A DNA stretch of 64,000 nt from assembly GCF_036855935.1 (NCBI RefSeq), contig NZ_JASPFK010000001.1:593501-657500 (forward strand), given 5' to 3'. The DNA is from Sphingomonas sp. LR60. GTDB taxonomy: Bacteria; Pseudomonadota; Alphaproteobacteria; Sphingomonadales; Sphingomonadaceae. The notes under the pieces were generated by a model. That model saw only the letters and a list, made by a program, of their open reading frames with translations, was not told the origin of the DNA and searched no databases. The translations under genes and the position numbers were made by a program. Shown here one piece after another: positions 47,262-56,455 of this stretch (its first letter is position 1; each line of letters opens with the position of its first letter).

Positions 47262-48713
47262 ATGATGTCGTTTGCCAAACCCAGCCTTTTGCTCGCCGCG
47301 CTCGTCGCCGCGACGCCGTCCGTCGCACAGGTGCCCGTGACGCCGGAGAATGCCGCGCCGACGTCGATCCCGCTGGTTCAGCCGCAACTTCCCCTCCCGA
47401 CGCTTAGCGATGCGCAGCGGCAGGAGCTGGCGAAATTGATCGCGAAAGACGAGGTAGCGCAGGGGCTTAGTCGTACGCCGCGCACCGATCTCGATCGGCT
47501 TGACAGCGCCTCGCTTGCGCGCGTCGCGCTCGACCATGCGCGCGCGGTGCATGGCGGACGGCTGATGCCATCCGACTTTCAGAAGGACTGGGGCATCCGC
47601 CCGACCGCCTACGACCCGCTGCCTGGCTTTACCGATGCGGTCGCGCGTGATCGGCTGACGACCTGGATGCGCTCGCTCCCACCGCCCTATCAGGGCTATG
47701 ACACGTTGGTGGAGGGGCTGGCGCGCTATCGCAAGATCGCGGCCGCGGGCGGCTGGCCGGTGCTGACCGTTGCACCGACTTATGGCAGCAGCGGTCCGGC
47801 GGTCGGGCGGCTGCGTGAACGGCTGGCGATCGAGGATCCCGAGCTGACCGGCACCGGCGACCGTTTCGACGCGGCGTTGCTGGAGGCGGTGCGCCGGGCG
47901 CAACGCCGCTACGGCCTCAACCCCGCCGGTCAGGTCGGCACGCAGACGCTTGCCGCGCTCAACGTCCCGGTCGAGCAGCGCATCCAGTCGATCATGGCCA
48001 ATCTGGAACGGTGGCGCTGGCTGCCGCCGACGCTTGATCGTCGGCGCGTGCAGGTCAATATCGCGGCGGCGGTGCTGACCGCGTTCGATGGCGATCGGCC
48101 GATCATGTCGATGCGCGCGGTGACCGGCCGTCCCGGTAACGAAACCCCGATGCTGGTGTCGCAAATCAGCAGCATCGTCATCAATCCGCCGTGGAACGTG
48201 CCCAGCTCGATCGCGACCAAGGAATTGTGGCCCAAGGAGCGCGCCAATCCCGGCTATCTGAAACGTAATGGCTTTCGCGTGATCGACACCGGCGATGGCG
48301 GGAAGCGGCTGCAGCAGGCGTCCGAGCAGAGCGCGCTTGGGCGGTTCAAGTTCGACTTTCCGAACGACTTCGCGGTCTACCTCCACGATACGCCGGCGCG
48401 GTCCGGCTTTTCGAAGTTCGACCGGCTCGCCAGCCACGGCTGCGTCCGGCTCGAAAAGCCCGAGGATCTCGCCAAATTGCTGATGGCGACGACGCCCGAT
48501 TGGCAGCCTGACGCGATCGACGCGGCAGTGACTGCGGGCAAGACGGTGCGCGCCAAAATGGCTGAGCCGGTCAGCGTTTATCTGCTGTATTGGTCGGCGT
48601 TTGCGGGCGCGGACGGGCAGGTCGGCTTCCGCGAAGATCCCTATGGCTGGGACGGCAAGCTGGCTGCTACGGTCGAGCGACGGTCTGCCGCGCAGGCGCT
48701 GGCGGCGAAGTGA
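47262..48713 (+). CDS. L,D-transpeptidase (YcbB/LdtD type)
   Basis: A periplasmic enzyme that makes 3-3 cross-links in peptidoglycan. The 483-residue protein has a signal peptide (SFAKPSLLLAALVAATPSVA), a peptidoglycan-binding domain near residues 165-220 (RRAQRRYGLNPAGQVGTQTL), and the YkuD domain with the catalytic Cys in FSKFDRLASHGCVRLEKPED near residue 390. VYLHDTPARSGF just before is also typical. The ATG at 47262 is the first before the signal peptide. It is followed 11 bases later by a lipoprotein gene. Confidence 0.93.
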   Translation: MMSFAKPSLLLAALVAATPSVAQVPVTPENAAPTSIPLVQPQLPLPTLSDAQRQELAKLIAKDEVAQGLSRTPRTDLDRLDSASLARVALDHARAVHGGRLMPSDFQKDWGIRPTAYDPLPGFTDAVARDRLTTWMRSLPPPYQGYDTLVEGLARYRKIAAAGGWPVLTVAPTYGSSGPAVGRLRERLAIEDPELTGTGDRFDAALLEAVRRAQRRYGLNPAGQVGTQTLAALNVPVEQRIQSIMANLERWRWLPPTLDRRRVQVNIAAAVLTAFDGDRPIMSMRAVTGRPGNETPMLVSQISSIVINPPWNVPSSIATKELWPKERANPGYLKRNGFRVIDTGDGGKRLQQASEQSALGRFKFDFPNDFAVYLHDTPARSGFSKFDRLASHGCVRLEKPEDLAKLLMATTPDWQPDAIDAAVTAGKTVRAKMAEPVSVYLLYWSAFAGADGQVGFREDPYGWDGKLAATVERRSAAQALAAK

Positions 48714-48724
48714 AGGAAGTTCGA

Positions 48725-49063
48725 ATGACGGTATGGCGGCATCGGTTGGCGTTGGTCGCGCTGTTGGGATTGGGTGTGGCGGGCTGTTCGAAGTCCGAGC
48801 CCGAGCCGCCCGAGATGAACATGGCTGTGCAGGAACTCGAGCCGACCCCCGAGCCGACCCCGACCGAGGAACCGACCCCCTTCGTCGAGCCGAGCCCGAC
48901 GCCGAGCAACGACACCGCGATCCTTCCGCCCCCGGAAGACGCCGCGCCGGACGCGCAGATGATGGACGACGCCTCCGCGACGGGAATGACCGCGCGCAGC
49001 GAGCGCGGCGAGCGGAGCGACGAGGTCGATACCGCGCCGGCGGAGACGCGGCGGAAGGATTGA
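48725..49063 (+). CDS. Proline-rich lipoprotein
   Basis: A 112-residue lipoprotein precursor. Signal peptide and lipobox LLGLGVAGC give an acylated Cys21; the mature part is acidic and rich in Pro, Thr and Glu (EPTPEPTPTEEPTPFVEPSP), resembling an unstructured linker that might cross the peptidoglycan. No domain is recognised. It is likely cotranscribed with the L,D-transpeptidase, 11 bases upstream. Confidence 0.7.
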   Translation: MTVWRHRLALVALLGLGVAGCSKSEPEPPEMNMAVQELEPTPEPTPTEEPTPFVEPSPTPSNDTAILPPPEDAAPDAQMMDDASATGMTARSERGERSDEVDTAPAETRRKD

Positions 49064-49181
49064 GGAAGCGCCGTGTAGGCGCATAGCGGACGCCTCGCAC
49101 TGAGTCGTGCGAGGCGGATCGAAGTAGGCGTCGTCACCCCGGACTTGGTTTGGGGGCGCTTCAAACCGTCAGGTCAGCGCC

Positions 49182-50837
49182 TCACGCCGTCTCCAGCAGC
49201 CGCTCCGCCTGCGCACGCGCTTCCGCGGTGACCATCGCCCCGGAAAGCATGCGTGCGATCTCTTCGCGTCGCCCTTCGGCATTCAGCGGGCGTACCCCGG
49301 TGCGAGTCACCGTACCGTCGCTGGCCTTGGCGATCAGCAGGTGCGTAGCGCCCCGCGCCGCGACTTGCGGGCTGTGCGTCACAACGAGCAATTGCGTCGC
49401 TTCCGCCAGCCGCCCCAGCCGTTCGCCGATCGCACTCGCCACCGCGCCGCCCACGCCGCGGTCGATCTCGTCGAAGATCATTGTCGCCGCACCGCCTTGT
49501 TCGGCGAGCGCGACCTTGAGCGCGAGGATGAAGCGCGACAATTCACCGCCAGACGCAATTTTCGCGAGCGGCCCGAAAGGCGCGCCCGGGTTGGTGGCGA
49601 TCTCGAATTCGACACGGTCACGCCCCGCCGCGGACCAATCGCTCTCGGGCAATGGCGCCACGACCGTCCGGAAGCGCGCCGCATCCAGCTTGAGCGGCGC
49701 CAGTTCGCCCGCCACCGCCGCGTCTAGGCGCGTCGCGGCGTCGGTGCGGATCGCGGTCAGGTGTTCGGCGGCACGATCGTAGGCGACGCGCGACCTGGCC
49801 ACCGCTTGCTCCAGATCGGCCAAGCCCTGCTCGCCGGCATCGAGCCGAACGAGTCGATCGCGCAACTCCGTGGCGAGCGCGGCCAGCGCGTCGGGCTGGA
49901 CGCGGTGCTTGCGCGCCATGGCGCGCAACTCGAACAGCCGCGCCTCATCGTCTTCGAGCTGCCGCGGATCGTAGAGCAAGGCGACCGCGGCATCGCGCAG
50001 TTTCTCCTCGGCGACGCCGCCCTCGATCAGCGCACGATCGATCGCCGCCAGCGCTTCGCCCAGGGCAGGGTGATCCTCGGCGATCCGCTCCAGGACCCGT
50101 GCAGCCTGACGCAAATGGCTCAGCGCCCCGGCGCTGCCTTCCAGATGCTCGGTAACCGCTTCCAGCTCGCCGGCGCTCTTCTCGGCGCGCTGCATCGTGC
50201 GGCGCCGTTCGGCCAACGTCTCCTCCTCGCCGGGCTCGGCGTCGAGCGCTTCCAGCTCGGCGACGGCATGTTCGAGCCAGTCGCGATCGGCCTGCGCCGC
50301 CGCGATCCCGTCGCGCGCCTCGGCAAGCGCAACACGGGCTTCGCGCCACGCCGCATAGGCGGTGGCAACGTCGCGTGCGCCTTGGCCGGCGTAGCTGTCG
50401 AGCAACGCGCGATGTCCCGTCGCGGCGAGCAATCCGCGATCGTCATGCTGCCCGTGGATTTCGACCAGCATCGGCCCGATTTCGCGCAACAGCGTCGCGG
50501 AGGCGGGTTGATCGTTGACGAACGCGCGGCTGCCGCCGTCCGCCTTGACCAGGCGTCGGATGATGAGCGGTTCGCCCGGGTCGATCTCCAGCCCGTTATC
50601 GGCAAGCAGCGCGGCGACCGCCGGCGGTGTGTCGAAGGTCGCGGTCACCACCGCCTGTGCCGCTCCCGCGCGCACCAGGGTACTTTCTCCGCGCCGACCG
50701 AGCGCCAGGCCGAGCGCGTCGAGCAGGATCGACTTGCCCGCGCCGGTCTCGCCGGTCAGCACGCCGAGGCCGGGGCCGAACTCCAGCTCCAGCGCCTCGA
50801 TCAGCACGACGTCTCGGATAGCAAGCGCGGTCAGCAT
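49182..50837 (-). CDS. recN: DNA repair protein RecN
   Basis: An SMC-like ATPase that acts in double-strand break repair. The 551-residue protein begins MLTALAIRDVVLIEALELEF, has Walker A LTGETGAGKSILLDALGLAL near residue 28, a central coiled-coil region, and the C-terminal ABC half with SGGELSRFILALKVAL near residue 425 and TMIFDEIDRGVGG near 450. No LexA box was recognised upstream. It follows bamD on the same strand, with 63 bases between them. Confidence 0.96.
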   Translation of the reverse strand: MLTALAIRDVVLIEALELEFGPGLGVLTGETGAGKSILLDALGLALGRRGESTLVRAGAAQAVVTATFDTPPAVAALLADNGLEIDPGEPLIIRRLVKADGGSRAFVNDQPASATLLREIGPMLVEIHGQHDDRGLLAATGHRALLDSYAGQGARDVATAYAAWREARVALAEARDGIAAAQADRDWLEHAVAELEALDAEPGEEETLAERRRTMQRAEKSAGELEAVTEHLEGSAGALSHLRQAARVLERIAEDHPALGEALAAIDRALIEGGVAEEKLRDAAVALLYDPRQLEDDEARLFELRAMARKHRVQPDALAALATELRDRLVRLDAGEQGLADLEQAVARSRVAYDRAAEHLTAIRTDAATRLDAAVAGELAPLKLDAARFRTVVAPLPESDWSAAGRDRVEFEIATNPGAPFGPLAKIASGGELSRFILALKVALAEQGGAATMIFDEIDRGVGGAVASAIGERLGRLAEATQLLVVTHSPQVAARGATHLLIAKASDGTVTRTGVRPLNAEGRREEIARMLSGAMVTAEARAQAERLLETA

Positions 50838-50900
50838 GGGCAGCCGCTCCTTACCCGCAAAATGCGCGGGTGGTTACCCTTTTGTTCCGACCGCGCGCGA

Positions 50901-51898
50901 TCAGCCGCCGGTCGGATTGGTCGCCGGCGATGGCGAGCTAACGCCTGGGGTCGGCACACCCGCCTGTGCGTCGCCGCCAGTCGTCGCCGGAGTCGAGGGA
51001 GCGGCGCATCGGCCTTTGGTGCGGCGCCGGTCGCCTCGCCGGGAACGGCTGGCTTGGCAGTGACGGCGACCACCTGCTGACCCGGCGCCAGCGGCGCGAT
51101 CGTCGCGGGCGGGTTTTCCTTCATCAGCTTGTAAGCGCGGCCGTACCAATCGGTGCCGGGATAGTTGGCGCCGAGCACCGCCGCCGCTTTCTCTGCCTCG
51201 TTGCGGACACCGAGCGCGAGATAGCCTTCGGTCAGCCGCAGCAGCGCCTCGGGCGTGTGCGTCGTCGTCTGATATTGATCGACGACGCGACGGAAGCGCA
51301 GCGTCGCGGCGAGCCACTGGCGCCGACGCTCGTAGAAGCGGCCGATCTCCATCTCCTTGCCCGCGAGGTGGTCGCGGACCAGATCCTGCTTCAACCGCGC
51401 ATCGGCGGCGTAGCGCGAGGTCGGATAGCGGCGCATCAGCTCGCCCAGCGAGTCGAGCGACTGCTGGGTGATCTTCTGGTCGCGGGTGACGTCGCTGATC
51501 TGCTCGTAATAGCTCATCGCGACGAGGTAATAGGCATAAGGGGCGTCGCGGTTACCGGGGTGGACCGACAGGAAGCGCTGCGCACCCTGGATCGCCTGCG
51601 TGTAATCGCCGCTGAGATAATAGCTGAACGCGCCCATCAACTGCGCGCGGCGCGCCCATACCGAATAGGGGTGCTGGCGCTCCACCTCGTCGAACAATGC
51701 CGCGGCTTCCTTGTAGCGCCCCTGATCGAGGCGCTGCTTGGCTGCGGAATAAAGCGTGCCGACGTCGCGCGCGACATAGGGGAGGTCGGCGCGGTTGCGC
51801 GAGCCGCTCGAGCAACCGGCAAGCGATACGGCCAAGGCAGCGACAACCCCGATCGCGAACGAACGGGTGGGGAGCGGGCGAAGGGTGAGGGTACGCAT
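50901..51898 (-). pseudogene. bamD: Outer membrane assembly factor BamD, frameshifted in the C-terminal tail
   Basis: Essential lipoprotein of the BAM complex that inserts outer-membrane proteins. The signal peptide and lipobox (VAALAVSLAGCSS) and the TPR-like repeats (ADLPYVARDVGTLYSAAKQR, YSVWARRAQLMGAFSYYLSG, YPTSRYAADARLKQDLVRDH) are intact. In the Ala/Pro-rich tail at 50997-50999 (CCC on the coding strand) the frame shifts; one added C gives the usual end (PSTPATTGGDAQAG to PSPATNPTGG). As read, the frame runs past recN's start instead. Only the disordered tail is affected, so an indel error in the assembly or a tolerated variant are both possible. The ATG at 51898 matches the signal peptide. 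Confidence 0.85.
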
Positions 51899-52016
51899 CG
51901 CCTCGGCTCTTAGCTTAGAGGAACCCCCGCGAACAACGGCTTTCGCGCGCACGCAACAGTGGCTAGCGGGAAGGCGTTGATGCGCCTGTCAGCGACCCGA
52001 ACGAAGGATTACGCTT

Positions 52017-52841
52017 ATGCCCGCGACCCTGCTCGCCACCAAGCGCGTCGAAAAGCCTTGGGGGCGGCATCATCTATACCCAGGCTTCCCCGATCCGGCG
52101 CCCGACGCGGAGCCGATCGGCGAAATCTGGTTCCAGTCGCCGCACCCCGAAGAGCCCGAGCTGCTCATCAAATATCTGTTCACGAGCGAGAAGCTGTCGG
52201 TGCAGGACCATCCGTCCGACGAAGAAGCGCACAAGCGCGGTCTGCCACGTGGCAAGGACGAATGCTGGACGATCCTGGCCGCCGAACCCGATTCGACGAT
52301 CGCGGTCGGCCCGCTCGCGCCGATGACCAAGGACGAACTCCGCGCATCGGCCGAGGACGGAAGTCTGGAGCACAAGCTCGACTGGAAGCCGGTGAAGGCA
52401 GGCGAATTCTATTACTCGCATTCCGGGTTGATCCACGCGATCGGCGCCGGCTTGACGGTGATCGAGGTCCAGCAGAATTCGGACACCACGTATCGCTTGT
52501 TCGACTACGGTCGGCCGCGCGAGTTGCATCTGGACGACGGCGTGGCGGTGGCCGATCTGAACCCCTATGTGGCCCCGCCGCAGCCGGGCGAAGTCGCGCC
52601 CGGCCGCAAGATACTGGTCGAAGGGCCGAAATTCGTTCTCGAGCGCTGGACGGGCGGCAAACGCGACATCGCGCTTCCGGATGATAAGACCGGCTGGCTG
52701 GTCCCGATCCGCGGTGAGGGCGTCGTTGCCGGTGTCGCGTGGAAGGCGGGCGAGTGCGTGATGGTGACCGGCAACGAGCAACTTCACGCGTCGGAGGACG
52801 CCGACCTGCTATTCGCCTATCCGGGTAAGCAACGCCTCTGA
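52017..52841 (+). CDS. Class I mannose-6-phosphate isomerase
   Basis: A cupin-fold zinc enzyme that interconverts mannose-6-phosphate and fructose-6-phosphate. The 274-residue, short-type protein begins MPATLLATKRVEKPWGRHHL and has EKLSVQDHPSDEEA (metal-binding His and Glu region) near residue 60, KDECWTILAAEPDS near 80, and FYYSHSGLIHAIGAGLTVIE near 130. The length is typical for the alphaproteobacterial form. It stands alone on the plus strand, divergent from bamD. Confidence 0.88.
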   Translation: MPATLLATKRVEKPWGRHHLYPGFPDPAPDAEPIGEIWFQSPHPEEPELLIKYLFTSEKLSVQDHPSDEEAHKRGLPRGKDECWTILAAEPDSTIAVGPLAPMTKDELRASAEDGSLEHKLDWKPVKAGEFYYSHSGLIHAIGAGLTVIEVQQNSDTTYRLFDYGRPRELHLDDGVAVADLNPYVAPPQPGEVAPGRKILVEGPKFVLERWTGGKRDIALPDDKTGWLVPIRGEGVVAGVAWKAGECVMVTGNEQLHASEDADLLFAYPGKQRL

Positions 52842-52969
52842 TCGATCGATAACGCTCCCAATCGCGGCCATAATGATGTTGCGTCGCAATGGATTTCTTG
52901 TGATGTTGGTGTGAGACGCTTCCGACCAGATGGTCGGGAGCGATCACATAGAACAGGGAATTCGGGGAC

Positions 52970-53662
52970 ATGTATCGGGCCGTCGACCGGGCGGGGGCGC
53001 GGAAGCTGTTGAGCTGTCTGACGGACGAGCGGCTTCGTATCGTTGATGCCGACGAAAGCTATGGCGCGGCGCTCGGCTATGCGCGCGATGCGCTGATCGG
53101 GCGTGACGTTCTTGAGTTTACGCACCCCGATGATCGTGACGTCAATCGCGAGCGGGCCGCGGCGCTGGTCGCTGACGGCACCCCGTTTTCGATCACCAAA
53201 CGCTATATCGGTGCCGACGGGCGCCACGTCTGGGTCACCAATCATGTAAGCCTCTTCCATGCCGGTCCGATGCGGCGGATGTTGGCGACGGTGGAGTTGA
53301 TCGACGGGCCGCCGCTCGCCGACGAGAAGCGGGTATTGCGCGGGGCCGCCCAGCGCATCCTTGCCAAGCGGCGACTGCGCACGCGCTTCTTCGAGGACGA
53401 AATGTTCGGCGAGCCGGCGTTCGACCTGATGCTGGACCTGTTCGCGCAGGAACTGGCTGGCCGCGACACCTATACGACCAGCGCGGCGGTAGCCTCCGGC
53501 GCGCCGCTCACCACCGCGCTGCGTCAGATCGCGATGCTGGTCGAACGCGGTCTGATCGCGCGTGATCCCGATCCCACCGACCGTCGCCGGGTGCGGCTGC
53601 GGATGACCGATCCTGGCGCGGTGCAGATGCGCGACTATCTGCTCGCGGCCGAAAATCTGTAG
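52970..53662 (+). CDS. PAS domain plus winged-helix (MarR-like) regulator
   Basis: A 230-residue protein that joins a sensor and a DNA-binding domain. Residues about 15-100 form a PAS fold (RIVDADESYGAALGYARDAL, then TKRYIGADGRHVWVTNHVSL). Residues about 145-225 resemble a MarR-type winged helix: RDTYTTSAAVASGAPLTTAL for the recognition helix and RDPDPTDRRRVRLRMTD for the wing. Direct fusion of PAS to a MarR-like domain is unusual among named families but common in this genus. The ligand and targets are unknown. It is followed by 367 gene-free bases with repeats. Confidence 0.75.
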   Translation: MYRAVDRAGARKLLSCLTDERLRIVDADESYGAALGYARDALIGRDVLEFTHPDDRDVNRERAAALVADGTPFSITKRYIGADGRHVWVTNHVSLFHAGPMRRMLATVELIDGPPLADEKRVLRGAAQRILAKRRLRTRFFEDEMFGEPAFDLMLDLFAQELAGRDTYTTSAAVASGAPLTTALRQIAMLVERGLIARDPDPTDRRRVRLRMTDPGAVQMRDYLLAAENL

Positions 53663-53725
53663 ATGTCGCCCGAGGCCAACGGTGTGCGCCAAGGTCTGAT
53701 CCCGCGGCCTTGAACCATCTCTATT

Positions 53726-53829
53726 GTACCCCGGCGAAGGCCGGGGCCAGTTGGGAAGGCCCGCGAGATGAAGCGTGACATGTATCAGCAGAGTGCCCGA
53801 ACTGGCCCCGGCTTTTGCCGGGATGATAC
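53726..53829. repeat. Inverted repeat, 'CCCCGGCGAAGGCCGGGG' family
   Basis: TACCCCGGCGAAGGCCGGGGCC and, about 70 bases on, TGGCCCCGGCTTTTGCCGGG form a hairpin. A short related copy is at 21082. It is part of a gene-free stretch (53663-54029) with no other recognised element. Confidence 0.75.
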
Positions 53830-53920
53830 GTCGGCTTGATCAGATCACACCATAGGCCGGATCGACATTCAGGACTTCATGCCGCCTCGTCGATGTTTTG
53901 AGTCGAACAATCGCGTCATT

Positions 53921-53998
53921 GTCGCCCCGGACTTGATCCGGGGCCCCACTTTGTCGACAGAAAGAAGAAGCGGGATCCCGGATCAGGTCCGGGATGAC
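53921..53998. repeat. Inverted repeat, 'CCCGGACTTGATCCGGGG' family
   Basis: GCCCCGGACTTGATCCGGGG and CCCGGATCAGGTCCGGGATG are palindromic elements of the family also present at 8187. They lie at the 3' side of the coiled-coil gene. Confidence 0.8.
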
Positions 53999-54029
53999 TG
54001 GAGAACGCGGGTGATTAGCGAACGTCGCT

Positions 54030-56330
54030 TTAGCGCAGTCGTTCGATCGCCTGCGCCAGCGCGACATACAGCTTGCCCATGTCCGACGACAGCAACGTCA
54101 CGCCCAGCGGCGAGGCATCGGGTTGGGCGAGGATCGTGCGCAACATCGCTTCGAAGTCATGGATGTAGCGGTTCACCTGCTCCCGGAACCCGCCGTCCTC
54201 ATCATAGAGGCGGGCCACATCGCGCTGCTCGGAGCCGTCCAGCAAGCGCACCGCGCGGCGCGTGAAGACGCCGCGGTCGCCCTTGAGATAGGCTGCCCAG
54301 GCGCTGTCGGAGATTTCCGGTGCGAAGGTGCGGGTAAGGTCGATCGACGCCGAATTGAGCGATTCGATCAGCAGCGACGCACGGCGGGCGAAGGTGTCGC
54401 GCTCGTTTTCCTCGCTTGCCTCGCGTGCTTCCTCAAGCCGCCGGTCGATGACCGCAATCGTCTTCTCGATGCCCTCCAATTGCGTCTGAAGCCGGTCGCC
54501 GGCGCGGCTCGCCGCCGCCACGGCAGTTTCGGAGATGCGCGCGACCTGTTCGACCTGCTTCTGCACCCCGCTGCCGACCGCGCGCTCCAGCGCGGCGACG
54601 CCGGCGCTTTCCAATGCACTGGCCGCTTCGGGGATGACGCGCGCCAATGCCTCGCGCGCATGTTCCGCAGCAGCAGCGGCGGTTTCGCGAACCCGGAGCA
54701 AGGCTTCGAGCAAGCGCGGCGCGGCTTCTTCGGCCAAGTCGTCGGCGCGGCGAGTGGCATCCTCGACCGCATCGCCGATCAGCCCGGCCTGCGCACGGCC
54801 ACGCTCCAGCCCCTCGCTGAGCCGGGTCGTCAGCGTCTCGACGGTCTGACGCTGCTCGGCGACGACCTGCGCCACCGCCTCGATCGCGTCGTGCGTGCTC
54901 TCCGCGGCGGTGACGAGCGCCAGCAATTCGGGCTTGGCGGCGACGATCACCTGCTTGGTCGAGCCGACCCGCGATTCGAGCCGCGCGATCGCGTCGGGCA
55001 TCGTCTCGTCCATCTCCCGCGCCGCGGCGTCGAGCGCGACGAGCAGATGCTCGGTGGTGGCGATCGTGCGCTCCGCGGTGCCGTTGCCGCTGTCCATCGC
55101 GGCGATCAGCGCCTCGGTGGTCGCCTGCAACGCACTGATCGTTGCGGCCAATTGCCGGCTGCGCTCGGTGCCGTCGGCATGAAGCGCGTCGAACCGCACA
55201 CCGGCCTGGTCGATCGCATCGTCGAGCGTGCTGAACAGCATCTCGCCCGCGCCGCGCTGTGCATCGAGACGCGCCGCGATCCGCTCGATCACGACCTCGA
55301 CCAGCTCGATCCGCTCGCTGAGCGCCTCGGCATTGCCGCGTGCGGCATGATCGAGCGCCTGCTGGCTGGCGGTGACCATCGCCAGCATCGCTTCGCCCTG
55401 CGCGACGATGCCCTTGCGCGATTCGTCGATGGCGATGGCGGTACGTTCGAGCAGCGCATCGACCGCGACCGAGGCGTCGGAGGTCACGCCCTCCAGCCGC
55501 AGCCCGGCGGTGGCACTGGTCGCCTCCATCCGCTGCATATAGGCGGCGAGCTTCTCGGCGGCGCCGCCCGCGACGCTCTCCGCCTCGCGCCCGCGCGCCG
55601 CAAGCGCAGCCACCTGCGCGTCGAGCGCAGCGCTATGTTCATAGGCGACCAACCCGGCCTGATCGATCGTCGCCGCCAGCGTTCGCGTCTCATCGGTCGC
55701 GCGCGGGAGGGCACCGAGTAGCGCCTCCAGCTGATCCGCGGCGTGATCGGTGGCGCTCGCCAGCGTGCGTGCGTGCGCGTCCGCGCGCGCGATCTCGTTC
55801 GACAGGTCTTGGCCGATCGTCGTCAGTCGTGCGGTCGCCGCGTCGCCGAGCGCGGTCAGCAGTCGCACGTGTTCGGCCAGTGCCGTGCGCCGCTCATCGA
55901 TTTCGTCACCCAGCGCCGCGACTGCGCCTTCCAGCGCAAGCGATTCGTTGCGCATCGCGCGTGCGGTCGCGCCGAAGCGGCGTGCCTCGGCATCGCTGGT
56001 GCGCAGCGTCAGCAGCCAGATGATCCCGGCCAGCGCCGGAACGGTCGCCGCAGCGGCACCGAACTGCGCCAAGGCCAGCGGCGGCATCGTCACCAACGTA
56101 TCGCGTGCGATCCACAGCAACGCGGCAACCCAGACGGCCGCCAGCACGATCGCGACCCAGCCCAATATGGCACGACGACGCAGCGGCACAGCGGCGTCCT
56201 CGTCATCGGAGAAGACGGGATCGATCACGTGACGGTGCGGCTCCGCATAAGGCGTCGGGACGAGTTGCTCTGCCGGCGTTTCAGCGCCTGCTGGTCGAAT
56301 GTCGAAAATGGAAGACGGCCCCCCGTTCAT
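54030..56330 (-). CDS. Membrane-anchored coiled-coil protein, unknown function
   Basis: A 766-residue protein I do not recognise. The N-terminal 60 residues are polar (MNGGPSSIFDIRPAGAETPA), followed by two hydrophobic segments at about residues 55-75 (AILGWVAIVLAAVWVAALLW) and 86-107 (LALAQFGAAAATVPALAGII). From about residue 115 to 690 it is almost entirely Ala/Glu/Arg/Leu-rich helix with regularly spaced hydrophobic residues (for instance ARADAHARTLASATDHAADQ and ERIAARLDAQRGAGEML), like a long coiled coil; a small globular end follows (ARLYDEDGGFREQVNRYIHD). It is divergent from the cytidylyltransferase-like gene with 125 bases between starts. Methyl-accepting-like helix or scaffolding function are possible. 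Both are inference. Confidence 0.7.
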   Translation of the reverse strand: MNGGPSSIFDIRPAGAETPAEQLVPTPYAEPHRHVIDPVFSDDEDAAVPLRRRAILGWVAIVLAAVWVAALLWIARDTLVTMPPLALAQFGAAAATVPALAGIIWLLTLRTSDAEARRFGATARAMRNESLALEGAVAALGDEIDERRTALAEHVRLLTALGDAATARLTTIGQDLSNEIARADAHARTLASATDHAADQLEALLGALPRATDETRTLAATIDQAGLVAYEHSAALDAQVAALAARGREAESVAGGAAEKLAAYMQRMEATSATAGLRLEGVTSDASVAVDALLERTAIAIDESRKGIVAQGEAMLAMVTASQQALDHAARGNAEALSERIELVEVVIERIAARLDAQRGAGEMLFSTLDDAIDQAGVRFDALHADGTERSRQLAATISALQATTEALIAAMDSGNGTAERTIATTEHLLVALDAAAREMDETMPDAIARLESRVGSTKQVIVAAKPELLALVTAAESTHDAIEAVAQVVAEQRQTVETLTTRLSEGLERGRAQAGLIGDAVEDATRRADDLAEEAAPRLLEALLRVRETAAAAAEHAREALARVIPEAASALESAGVAALERAVGSGVQKQVEQVARISETAVAAASRAGDRLQTQLEGIEKTIAVIDRRLEEAREASEENERDTFARRASLLIESLNSASIDLTRTFAPEISDSAWAAYLKGDRGVFTRRAVRLLDGSEQRDVARLYDEDGGFREQVNRYIHDFEAMLRTILAQPDASPLGVTLLSSDMGKLYVALAQAIERLR

Positions 56331-56455
56331 TTCAACGGTGTAACACGTTTGCCGCGTCCGGAAACCCGTTTCAGGTGCGCGGGGCGGCTCGGTTCGGCGC
56401 AAGCGGCGGTCGTGTCGGGGATTGTTGCCAGTCGTCCGCGGCCACCCTAACAGCC

